Shown: positions 1 to 5,704 of the stretch, piece after piece
Layout: every line of letters starts with the position of its first letter
How positions within the stretch are numbered: the stretch's first letter is position 1
Assembly: GCA_955652795.1 (NCBI GenBank)
Contig: CATPBQ010000329.1
Span: forward strand, 1 to 9,427
Source of the DNA: an uncultured Steroidobacteraceae bacterium
GTDB lineage: Bacteria; Pseudomonadota; Gammaproteobacteria; Steroidobacterales; Steroidobacteraceae
Length of the DNA stretch: 9,427 bases
Direction of reading: 5' to 3'
The notes under the pieces: generated by a model
The model's database searches: none
The model's input: the letters and a program-made list of their open reading frames with translations, nothing else
What the model was told of the DNA's origin: nothing
Position numbers and translations under genes: made by a program

Positions 1-1181
1 ATGGAATACAGCCCGGTACCCACGCCGCCGAACACGACCTCACCCAGCTGCATCTGGAACAGCGGCACCAGACCGCCGAGAGGTGTGAACGAGTCGTGCA
101 TGCCGTTGACGGCTCCGCAGGAGGTCGCGGTAGTCACGGTGGCAAACAGCGCCGAAGCGGCGATGCCGAAGCGCGTCTCCTTGCCTTCCATGTTGCCACC
201 GGACTGGGTGGCGCCGGCGGCCTGCTCGACGCCGAGCCTGGCAATCGCCGGGTTACCCTGTTGCTCGCTGTGCAGCGTCACGCACAGCAGCGCGACGAAC
301 AGCAGCGCCATCGCGGCGAGCACCGCCCAGCCCTGGCGGGTATCGCCGACCATGCGGCCGAAGGTGTAGGTCAGGCCCGCGGGAATGACCAGGATCGCGA
401 GCATCTCCAGCATATTCGTCAGCGCGCTGGGATTCTCGTAGGGGTGCGCGGAGTTGGCGTTGAAAAACCCGCCGCCGTTGGTGCCGAGCTCCTTGATGCT
501 CTCCTGCGAAGCGACCGGGCCCATCGGCAGGGTCTGTACACGCGGTTCCAGCGTCGTCACATTCTTGTAGGGACTGAAGTTCTGGATCACGCCCTGCGAC
601 ACCAGCACCAGGGCGAGCAGCAGCGCCAGCGGCAGCAGTAGGTAAAGTACCGCGCGCGTCATGTCCACCCACAGGTTGCCGATGGTCGCGCAGCTGTGCC
701 GGGCGAGCCCGCGAATGAGCGCGATCGCCACCACGATGCCGCTGGCCGCCGACAGGAAGTTCTGCACCGCAAGCCCCGCCATCTGCGTGAGGTAGCTCAG
801 CGCGGACTCCCCGGAATAGCCCTGCCAGTTGGTGTTGGTGATGAAGCTCACCGCGGTGTTGAAGGACGAGTCCGGCGAGACGCCCGGGAACTTCTGCGGG
901 TTGAGCGGCAGCCATGCCTGCCCGCGCTGCAGGGCGTAAAGCGCCAGCGCTCCCAGAGCGTTGAACATCAGCAGGCACAGGGCGTACTGCTTCCAGCTCA
1001 TCTGCGCCGCCGGATCGATGCCGCACAGGCGGTAGATGCCGCGCTCGCACCCACCGAGCGCGCGTAGCGGCCCGCTGGGGCGCCCATCGAAGATGTTGGC
1101 CATGTACAGGCCGAGGGGTTTGACGCAGGCGAGCAGCACCACGAGCAACAGCCCGACGAGCGTCGCCGCCGGCGCGGTCAT
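1..1181 (-). CDS. kdpA: KdpA, potassium-binding/translocating subunit of the Kdp K+-ATPase (3' end beyond window)
   Basis: KdpA is the channel-like subunit of the high-affinity KdpFABC potassium pump in the inner membrane; it selects and conducts K+ while KdpB hydrolyses ATP. The visible 393 residues run from the N-terminus to about two thirds of the usual ~560-600 residue length; the last codon is split by the left edge. Three of the four pore-loop signatures are intact: TNTNWQGYSG (residues 115-124), KELGTNGGGFFNANSAHP (230-247) and TSCGAVNGMHDSFTPLGG (353-370). The fourth loop lies outside. Hydrophobic helices occur at about 5-20, 66-83, 178-196, 260-275 and 287-303. The start is the ATG at 1181-1179, which shares one base with the kdpF stop codon, so the two are translationally coupled. 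The start also matches the family N-terminus (KPLGLYMANIF at 21-31). Recognition is secure. The expected downstream neighbours kdpB and kdpC are outside the window, and no kdpD/kdpE regulator genes are visible. Confidence 0.97.
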   Translation of the reverse strand, partial: MTAPAATLVGLLLVVLLACVKPLGLYMANIFDGRPSGPLRALGGCERGIYRLCGIDPAAQMSWKQYALCLLMFNALGALALYALQRGQAWLPLNPQKFPGVSPDSSFNTAVSFITNTNWQGYSGESALSYLTQMAGLAVQNFLSAASGIVVAIALIRGLARHSCATIGNLWVDMTRAVLYLLLPLALLLALVLVSQGVIQNFSPYKNVTTLEPRVQTLPMGPVASQESIKELGTNGGGFFNANSAHPYENPSALTNMLEMLAILVIPAGLTYTFGRMVGDTRQGWAVLAAMALLFVALLCVTLHSEQQGNPAIARLGVEQAAGATQSGGNMEGKETRFGIAASALFATVTTATSCGAVNGMHDSFTPLGGLVPLFQMQLGEVVFGGVGTGLYS

Positions 1182-1270
1182 CAGAACTTCTCCGGCTTCA
1201 GCAGCGCGTACAGCAGGTAGGCGAACAGCCCCGTGGCGAGCAGCGCACTCAAGGCGTACGGGACGCTCAT
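1181..1270 (-). CDS. kdpF: KdpF, small stabilising subunit of the Kdp K+-ATPase
   Basis: A 29-residue single-span membrane peptide that stabilises the KdpABC complex in the lipid bilayer. The translation begins MSVPYALSALLATG and ends YALLKPEKF. The C-terminal LKPEKF (residues 24-29) after one hydrophobic helix (about 5-23) is the hallmark of KdpF, whose homologues end in L-x-P-E-K/R-F. The length equals the family norm of about 29. It sits directly before kdpA, sharing a single base (stop 1183-1181, kdpA ATG 1181-1179). Its own ATG overlaps the stop of the preceding microprotein as ATGA. Such a short gene is easily missed by automatic calling. Both overlaps imply translation coupling through the operon. 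Confidence 0.93.
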   Translation of the reverse strand: MSVPYALSALLATGLFAYLLYALLKPEKF

Positions 1271-1359
1271 TTCATGCCTCCCAGCCTTGCGACACCCACG
1301 GTCAGCCAGCAAGTCGCCGCCCAGAGCGCGACCAGTGCGAGGATGAAAATGAAATCCAC
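1267..1359 (-). CDS. 30-aa membrane microprotein upstream of kdpF
   Basis: A short reading frame, GTG start at 1359-1357 and TGA at 1269-1267, encoding 30 residues that begin (M)DFIFILALVALWAATCW and end VARLGGMK. Residues 3-24 form one strongly hydrophobic segment. An in-frame TGA lies 21 nt upstream of the GTG, so no longer N-terminal form is possible. The stop overlaps the kdpF ATG by four bases (ATGA), the classic coupling arrangement. From memory, similar tiny ORFs starting with MD plus a hydrophobic helix precede kdpF in many bacteria and are often left unannotated; I know of no assigned function. A role as an extra small Kdp subunit, or as a leader peptide coupling translation into kdpF, is inference. 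No strong Shine-Dalgarno is visible; a weak GCGGGG lies 6 nt upstream of the GTG. Confidence 0.7.
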   Translation of the reverse strand: MDFIFILALVALWAATCWLTVGVARLGGMK

Positions 1360-1454
1360 CGGATGCCCCGCGACGTTTCAGGCGGCCACGCTACCGCGGC
1401 GGGTGTGAGGGCGGCGTGAAGAAACGCGGGGGAACGGTGACGGCTGCGCCGCCC

Positions 1455-1649
1455 TCAGCGCCGTCCGCCCAATACTCGCGCCGGCAGCAGGATCAGCGCC
1501 CGCAGCAGCGCAAACACCCCCTCGACCGTGATTCCCACCAGCCTGAAGGGCAACAGCAGCAGCCACACGATCGGGTACAGCAGCAGCGCCAGCAGGGCGA
1601 GCGGCCAGCACAGCACGAGCAGCAGCAGCCACAGGAGAAATGGAATCAT
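1455..1649 (-). CDS. Leucine-rich small membrane protein of unknown function
   Basis: A 64-residue hydrophobic protein beginning MIPFLLWLLLLVLCWPLA and ending LPARVLGGRR. About 24 of 64 residues are leucine. Two transmembrane segments are likely, roughly residues 4-15 plus 17-33 (broken by Pro16 and Pro26) and 37-60. The C-terminus is positively charged (R50, R58, R63, R64). The frame could be extended upstream to 1733, but that extension is arginine-rich, unlike membrane-protein N-termini. The ATG at 1649 is preceded by AAAGGG at 9 nt spacing, so 1649 is preferred. It lies 95 bp before the kdp microprotein on the same strand, so it may be the first gene of the transcript or independent. It resembles small hypothetical membrane proteins I associate with Xanthomonadales, but I cannot name a family. 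The opposite strand reads as a Gln-rich peptide only because CTG codons become CAG. Confidence 0.65.
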   Translation of the reverse strand: MIPFLLWLLLLVLCWPLALLALLLYPIVWLLLLPFRLVGITVEGVFALLRALILLPARVLGGRR

Positions 1650-1723
1650 TGACGACCCTTTTGCGGCGCGCCTAGAGTCGCTGCGCCTTATTGTATGTCG
1701 TGGTGTGAATTGAGGGACCGCCG
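1650..1723. promoter_or_regulatory. Divergent intergenic region between the small membrane protein gene and ldcA
   Basis: These 74 bp separate two divergent starts and should contain a promoter for each. It is clearly richer in A+T than its surroundings in the stretch 1686-1710. On the minus strand TACAAT (1695-1690) resembles a sigma-70 -10 box, but no matching -35 box is seen at 17 bp. For the plus strand no convincing box pair is seen. The promoter assignment is an inference from layout. Confidence 0.3.
1712..1717 (+). promoter_or_regulatory. Ribosome binding site of ldcA supporting a TTG start
   Basis: GAGGGA lies 6 nt before the TTG at 1724. It decides the start, because no ATG or GTG is available near the conserved N-terminus of the LD-carboxypeptidase. 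Confidence 0.6.
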
Positions 1724-2635
1724 TTGATCGCACGCTTCCAACCGCCCCCCGCGCTGCAGCCGCGCGACCGCGTGGCGGTCATCGCCCCGGCGAGTGCCTT
1801 TGACCGCGCCTCGTTCGAGGCGGGCGTGGCCCTGATCGGCGCTCGCTACCGCGCCGAGTACGGCCCCGGAGTATTCGAGCGGCACCGCTACCTGGCAGGC
1901 GATGACGCGCGGCGTTTGAGCGAGCTCACCGCGGCGCTGGCCGATCCTGAGATCCGGGCGGTGTTCTGCGCCCGCGGCGGCTACGGCGCGATGCGTCTGC
2001 TGGCGCGGCTGGCAGCTGCCGCAGCCCCCGACCCGCCGAAGCCGCTGGTCGGCTTCTCCGATATCACGGCGCTGCACCTGTGGCTGCAGGCCCATGGCCG
2101 GATCAGCGTCCATGGACCGGTGCTCACCCAGCTGGGGCGCCTGCCCCCCGCGACCTGCGAGCGCCTGTTCTGCCTGCTGGAATCCACTTCCCCGGCGCCC
2201 GCGCTAAGCGGCACGCTCACCTACGTCGGCGGCGTGGCCGAAGGGCCGCTGCTGGGCGGCAACCTCTCGGTCGTCACGCGACTGCTCGGCACGCCGTTCA
2301 TGCCGGCGCTCGATGGCGCCATCCTGCTGCTGGAGGACCAGGGCGAGCGCCCTTACCGTCTCGACCGCATGTGGACGCATCTGCAGCTGGCGGGGGTATT
2401 CGAGCGCGTGCGCGGCATCGTGCTCGGCTCGTTCACGGGTTGCGAGGAGCGGGACGCGCCTTATGGCAGCGCCGAGGTGCTGCGCGAGCTGGCGCTCGCG
2501 ACCGGCCTGCCCTGCGCGGGGGGCTTTCCCATCGGCCACGGCGACCTCAACGAGCCCGTGCCGCTCGGCGTGCGGGTGCGCCTCGACGCCGACGCCCGCA
2601 GCCTTGTGTTTCTGGAAGCGGCGGTCGCGCCTTAG
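1724..2635 (+). CDS. ldcA: LD-carboxypeptidase (muramoyltetrapeptide carboxypeptidase), peptidase family S66
   Basis: A serine peptidase that removes the terminal D-Ala from murein tetrapeptides, a cytoplasmic step of peptidoglycan recycling. The 303-residue length is normal for the family. The N-terminal LQPRDRVAVIAPAS (residues 11-24) matches the family opening, and CARGGYGAMRLL (82-93) is the conserved glycine loop. The catalytic triad known from Pseudomonas aeruginosa LdcA (Ser115, Glu217, His285) is matched by Ser112 in GFSDIT, Glu204 in LLLED and His272 in GHGD. No signal peptide or membrane helix is seen, consistent with a cytoplasmic enzyme. The start is a TTG supported by GAGGGA 6 nt upstream. 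The gene ends 16 bp before the stop of the convergent CPXCG gene. Family and catalysis are secure; the exact muropeptide preference cannot be read from the sequence. Confidence 0.95.
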   Translation: MIARFQPPPALQPRDRVAVIAPASAFDRASFEAGVALIGARYRAEYGPGVFERHRYLAGDDARRLSELTAALADPEIRAVFCARGGYGAMRLLARLAAAAAPDPPKPLVGFSDITALHLWLQAHGRISVHGPVLTQLGRLPPATCERLFCLLESTSPAPALSGTLTYVGGVAEGPLLGGNLSVVTRLLGTPFMPALDGAILLLEDQGERPYRLDRMWTHLQLAGVFERVRGIVLGSFTGCEERDAPYGSAEVLRELALATGLPCAGGFPIGHGDLNEPVPLGVRVRLDADARSLVFLEAAVAP

Positions 2636-2651
2636 AGGAGCGATCCACCGT

Positions 2652-2969
2652 TCAGTCCAGGCGCCGCACCTGCAGCGCCAGCAATGCCCCACCCTCGTCG
2701 CGCTCGATGTGGAACTCGATCGGGCGGCAGCAGACTTCGCAATCTTCCACGTACGCCGGTTCGTCCGCGGTCAGATCGACGCGCGTTTCCAACCGCTCCC
2801 CGCAATACGGGCAGCGCACGGCCACGAACTCCTCAGGCGCCACGCGCGCCTGTCCGGTGGCCGGCTCCCACAGCGGCTCCAGGCCATAGAGCCGATCGAT
2901 GCTCTGCGCGTCGAGGCGCGTAATCCGCCGCCGCAGGCGCTCGAGTGCGGTGGCCTTGCGTCGCTTCAT
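2652..2969 (-). CDS. CPXCG-motif cysteine-rich zinc-ribbon protein
   Basis: A 105-residue protein with the CPYCGE motif (residues 53-58) followed by VEDCEVCCRPIEFHI (74-88). Cys53, Cys56, Cys77 and Cys80/Cys81 could bind one zinc ion as a zinc ribbon. This is the widespread CPXCG-motif cysteine-rich protein family, whose function is unknown. Family members I recall are about 60-70 residues and start shortly before CPYCG; this one carries an additional basic N-terminal stretch (residues 1-50), including RRKATALERLRRR at 3-15 and DRLYGLEPLWEP at 25-36. The ATG at 2969 has an AAGG 5 nt upstream. An earlier ATG at 2989 is out of frame and meets a stop after seven codons. The gene faces ldcA tail-to-tail and diverges from the lipoprotein gene. 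Confidence 0.88.
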   Translation of the reverse strand: MKRRKATALERLRRRITRLDAQSIDRLYGLEPLWEPATGQARVAPEEFVAVRCPYCGERLETRVDLTADEPAYVEDCEVCCRPIEFHIERDEGGALLALQVRRLD

Positions 2970-3057
2970 CGGGCCTTGGGTCGCTTCATGATTGCGCAGG
3001 GGCGTGGCGAACTGCGATGCTGCACTTTAAGTACCGGATAAGCGAGGATAGGACAAT
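2970..3057. promoter_or_regulatory. Divergent intergenic region between the CPXCG and lipoprotein genes
   Basis: These 88 bp separate two divergent genes and presumably carry both promoters. It holds a second copy of TCGCTTCAT (2981-2989), identical to the CPXCG start region (2961-2969). On the plus strand GAGGA (3044-3048) lies 9 nt before the lipoprotein ATG and is a good ribosome binding site. TTAAGT (3027-3032) is a possible -10 element, with no good -35 partner. Confidence 0.35.
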
Positions 3058-3786
3058 ATGCCGATCGTCCGCGCCGGCAGGGTGCTGTTGTGCGCCGCCG
3101 CCGCCACGACTCTGGCCGGGTGCGCGGGGAGCAGACTGTCGCCGGATGCGCCAGCGGGCGTTACCCTGGCAGGCGCATGGAAGCTGAATCGCACCGCCAG
3201 CGACGACCCGCAGAAAGTGCTGGAGCGGATGCGCGCCGAGGCCTTCAAGCGCATCGCTCGACGAGTGACGGCCGAACCGCGCCCGGACGCACCGCGCCCG
3301 GACGTGCGCGGCGGCCGCACGCGCAACCCGCAACCCGAGGATCAGCCGTTCGAGGAGGAGTCCGCCCCGGTGCGCGCGGCCCACGGCGCTCCTCGCCCGG
3401 ATCCGCTGCTGCGATCGCCGATGGCTCAGGTCCTGCGCGCGAGCATCGCCCGCGGCGATTTCCTCACCGTGCGGCAGGGGCCCGGGGAGTTCGCACTCGA
3501 CTACGGCACCTCGCAGCGCAGCTTCACACCCGGCGCGCGCAGTGTCGTATCGGCGCAGAGCGGTGTGGCGGACCAGACCTCGGGCTGGAAGGGCGGGGAG
3601 TACGTCATCAACTTGCGGGCGCAGTTAGGTCCGGACGTGACCGAGCGCTACGGCCTGTCGGCGGACGGCAAGCACCTGGTGGCGAAGTTGCACATCGCCA
3701 CCGAGGAGCTGTCCGCCGTGGATCTCACCCGCGTGTACGACCCGACCGATGAAACCGCGCCCCGGCAACTGCCCACCAACGACTGA
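3058..3786 (+). CDS. Predicted secreted lipoprotein of unknown function
   Basis: A 242-residue protein with a lipoprotein signal peptide: basic start (R5, R8), hydrophobic core (9-18) and lipobox LAGC with the lipidated Cys at residue 22. It is therefore expected to be anchored in the inner or outer membrane, facing the periplasm. The mature part has three regions: GAWKLNRTASDDPQ (39-52), a Pro/Arg-rich acidic-basic linker (about 72-118), and a C-terminal beta-rich region with FALDYGTSQRSFTPGA (154-169), GWKGGEYVIN (187-196) and ERYGLSADGKHLVAKL (207-222), ending LTRVYDPTD. From memory this pattern is common in proteobacterial hypothetical proteins with a W-K-L-N-...-D-D-P opening and an L-S-x-D-G-...-R-V-Y-D close, but I know no function. 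The start is backed by GAGGA 9 nt upstream. The downstream TraB/GumN gene begins 38 nt before this gene's stop, so the two are probably cotranscribed. Confidence 0.82.
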   Translation: MPIVRAGRVLLCAAAATTLAGCAGSRLSPDAPAGVTLAGAWKLNRTASDDPQKVLERMRAEAFKRIARRVTAEPRPDAPRPDVRGGRTRNPQPEDQPFEEESAPVRAAHGAPRPDPLLRSPMAQVLRASIARGDFLTVRQGPGEFALDYGTSQRSFTPGARSVVSAQSGVADQTSGWKGGEYVINLRAQLGPDVTERYGLSADGKHLVAKLHIATEELSAVDLTRVYDPTDETAPRQLPTND

Positions 3787-4813
3787 ACTCTCGCGCCGCA
3801 AGAGCAATCCCATCGGCCAATTCGCCCATGGGCTGAGCGCCGCAGCGGGATGCGCGTTGCTGCTGGCAGGCGCCGCAGCCGTGCACGCCCAGCAGCCCGC
3901 CGGCGCTGCGGCCTCGAGCGCGCCGGGCCCCGAGACGGAAATCGTGGTCGAGGGACGGCACGAGGGCCCGCGCATGTGGAAAGTGCGCAAGGGCGATCAC
4001 ACGCTGTGGATCCTGGGCACGATCTCCCCGCTGCCGAAGAAGATGGTCTGGCAGCCCGATGCGGTGCAGGAGGTCCTGCGGTACACGCAGGAAGTGATAC
4101 CCGCCTGGCCCGCCTACGGCATCGGCGCAAACCCCTTCACCGCGCTGCGCGTGTACATCGAGTGGCGGCGCCTGCAGACGCCTCCGGATCACCTGCCCCT
4201 GCGCCAGGCCCTGCCGCCGCCGCTGTATGCGCGCGTCGCCGCGCTCGAGGCGCGCTTCGACCCCAACGACAGCAAGCTCGAGGAGATGCGCCCGATGCTC
4301 GCCGCGCGGCAGTTGCTCACCCGGGTATTCGACGCTTCGGGGCTCGCGCTGCAGAACGAGGTGCAGCAGTCGGTGCTCAGGCTCGCCCGGGCGCAGGGCG
4401 TGCGCGTGCACCAGGACAAGCTGAAGATCGACGATCCGGTCAAGGTGCTGAAGGATGTCGAAGCGACGCCCCTGTCGAGCGAGATCGCGTGCCTCGACGC
4501 CGTGGTGACGCTGCTCGAGACCGACCTGGGTCCGATGCAGGCCCGGGCGCGCGCCTGGGCGCTGGGAGACGTCGACCTCCTGCGCCGGCTTCCGCACGCG
4601 GACGACCGTAGCGCCTGCGTCGCCGCGGTCTCCACCTCCGAGCGAGTGCGCAACCTCATTGCGCGCGCTCAGGATGACTGGCTGATCGCGGTGCAGGACG
4701 GTCTCGCGCGCAATCGCGGCACGCTCGCCGTGCAATCGATGGATCGGCTGCTGGGCGAGAGCGGCGCGCTCGCCGCACTCAGGGCGAAAGGTTACCTCGT
4801 CGAAGGGCCTTGA
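3749..4813 (+). CDS. TraB/GumN-family exported protein, variant lacking the usual histidines
   Basis: A 354-residue protein related to the TraB/PrgY/GumN superfamily. Residues 1-47 form a signal peptide with an unusually long n-region (1-28), hydrophobic core at 29-42 and likely cleavage at VHA|QQ (47/48), so it should be periplasmic. The family core opens with MWKVRKGDHTLWILGTISPL (76-95) and closes with LAVQSMDRLLGESGALAALR (326-345) and AKGYLVEGP (346-354). Typical members carry L-L-G-T-x-H and G-A-x-H-L-x-G; here the positions read LGTIS (Ser93) and AVQSMDRLLG, so both histidines proposed as metal ligands in TraB/TIKI enzymes are absent. I recall similar L-G-T-x-S-P-L-P sequences in Xanthomonadales, so this is probably a subfamily rather than decay. 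The only usable in-frame start is the ATG at 3749, inside the lipoprotein gene (38-nt overlap) without a strong Shine-Dalgarno, which points to translational coupling. Confidence 0.85.
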   Translation: MKPRPGNCPPTTELSRRKSNPIGQFAHGLSAAAGCALLLAGAAAVHAQQPAGAAASSAPGPETEIVVEGRHEGPRMWKVRKGDHTLWILGTISPLPKKMVWQPDAVQEVLRYTQEVIPAWPAYGIGANPFTALRVYIEWRRLQTPPDHLPLRQALPPPLYARVAALEARFDPNDSKLEEMRPMLAARQLLTRVFDASGLALQNEVQQSVLRLARAQGVRVHQDKLKIDDPVKVLKDVEATPLSSEIACLDAVVTLLETDLGPMQARARAWALGDVDLLRRLPHADDRSACVAAVSTSERVRNLIARAQDDWLIAVQDGLARNRGTLAVQSMDRLLGESGALAALRAKGYLVEGP

Positions 4814-4824
4814 GCGCGTCGCGT

Positions 4825-5685
4825 TCAGCTCCTCAGCGCGCAGCTCCAGGCGATCGCAAGCGAGGCGAGCGCGGCGGCGCCGGTCAGCCATTGCGGCACA
4901 CGGTCCAACAGGCCCTGAAACCGCGGCAGAGCGACGGTGGCGCCCAGCAGCGCCCCGACCGCAAATCCCGCCACGTGCGCGACCAGATCCGTGCCTTCCC
5001 CGGCGGATCCGGTCCAGCCCAGCAGAATCACGCCGGCGATGAGCGGGCCCCAGCGTCGCGCCCAGCGCTGCGGCAACTGGAAACGCTCACGCCACGAGTA
5101 AGCCGACATCGCCCCCAGGGCCGCAAACACCGCCGTCGAGGCGCCGACCGCCTGGTGCTCCGGCGGACCTAACAGGCCTTCGAGCAGGTTCGCGAGTGCG
5201 GCCCCGGTGACGGTGAGCAACCACGCCGTACCCCCGCCCATCTGCCGGGCCGCAAGGTAGCCGAACCACACCCCGGCCCCCAGGTTCGCGGCCAGGTGCG
5301 GACCATCCAGGTGCAGCGTGAGCGCGGTCCACGCGCGCCACCATTGACCGGCCTGTACGCGCTGCGCATCGAGAACGCCCAGATCAAAGGCATCGAGCCG
5401 CACGAGCCCGTTCGAAAGCGCCCAGGCCACCCCAATCAACACCGCCACGTACAGCACGCAGCCGACCCACGCGTGCGGGTACACCCGCGGCGGCGGTGGC
5501 GGCGGTGGCGGCGCACGGTTCTCCGCTTCGTATTGCAGCAGGTGCCGGATCGCATAAGGCGCGTCCGGCCCCGGGACCTGCAGCAGGAATTCACTCTCCG
5601 CGCGCGCCACGAAGCCGGCGACCCCCACGGCGGTCAGTACCAGCAGCCGCTCATCGCAGTCGCGCCGGCGCGGCGATCGAAACAC
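4825..5685 (-). CDS. Rhomboid-family intramembrane serine protease with cytoplasmic N-terminal domain
   Basis: Rhomboids cut substrate proteins inside the membrane with a Ser-His dyad. In this 286-residue protein the dyad is Ser183 in VGAST (180-184) and His237 in VAHVAGF (235-241). The supporting H-x-x-x-N motif is His130/Asn134 in GPHLAANLG. Helices are predicted at about 75-92, 122-146, 154-169, 180-196, 216-226, 233-252 and 265-284. The residue after the catalytic Ser is Thr, where GlpG has Gly. The N-terminal ~58 residues are soluble (DERLLVLTAVGVAGFVA, then VPGPDAPYAIRHLLQYE) and end in a run of eight prolines (59-66). The reading frame opens with TTG at 5694, but GAGGAG abuts that codon directly, whereas it lies 9 nt before GTG at 5685, so GTG is chosen. 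The gene follows the DUF218 gene by 19 nt in a probable operon and ends 11 bp from the convergent TraB/GumN stop. Substrate unknown. Confidence 0.92.
   Translation of the reverse strand: MFRSPRRRDCDERLLVLTAVGVAGFVARAESEFLLQVPGPDAPYAIRHLLQYEAENRAPPPPPPPPRVYPHAWVGCVLYVAVLIGVAWALSNGLVRLDAFDLGVLDAQRVQAGQWWRAWTALTLHLDGPHLAANLGAGVWFGYLAARQMGGGTAWLLTVTGAALANLLEGLLGPPEHQAVGASTAVFAALGAMSAYSWRERFQLPQRWARRWGPLIAGVILLGWTGSAGEGTDLVAHVAGFAVGALLGATVALPRFQGLLDRVPQWLTGAAALASLAIAWSCALRS
5488..5511 (-). repeat. Polyproline-encoding CCG/CCA codon run in the rhomboid gene
   Basis: Eight consecutive proline codons, five or six CCG interspersed with CCA in a CCG-CCA-CCG periodic pattern, link the soluble domain to the first membrane helix of the rhomboid protein. 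Runs of this length stall ribosomes unless EF-P acts. The repetitive DNA could change length by slippage in units of three bases without breaking the frame. Confidence 0.85.
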
Positions 5686-5694
5686 GGTGCTCAA

Positions 5695-5700
5695 CTCCTC
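5695..5700 (-). promoter_or_regulatory. Ribosome binding site of the rhomboid gene
   Basis: GAGGAG on the minus strand (5700-5695) is a near-consensus Shine-Dalgarno. It touches the TTG at 5694 with no spacer but stands 9 nt from the GTG at 5685, so it favours the GTG start. It lies within the 19-nt gap after the DUF218 gene. Confidence 0.6.
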
Positions 5701-5704
5701 CAGA

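Noticed and set aside
1480..1640. CAG-rich stretch as a microsatellite or CRISPR-like repeat
   Set aside because: The CAG units are irregularly spaced and follow leucine codons in frame; there are no uniform repeats and spacers.
1416..1652. Plus-strand 78-residue Gln/Arg-rich frame
   Set aside because: It is the complement of the leucine CTG codons of the membrane miniprotein on the minus strand; composition is pure codon shadow with no family resemblance.
2080..2889. Long plus-strand frame of 269 residues overlapping ldcA and the CPXCG gene
   Set aside because: Arg/Ala/Gly-rich composition typical of the wrong frame in GC-rich DNA, and it runs across two confidently assigned genes.
3725..4891. 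Minus-strand open frame of 388 residues opposite the TraB/GumN gene
   Set aside because: Long open antisense frames are common at this GC content; the composition is Arg/His/Leu-rich without motifs, and the plus-strand frame has a signal peptide and family motifs.
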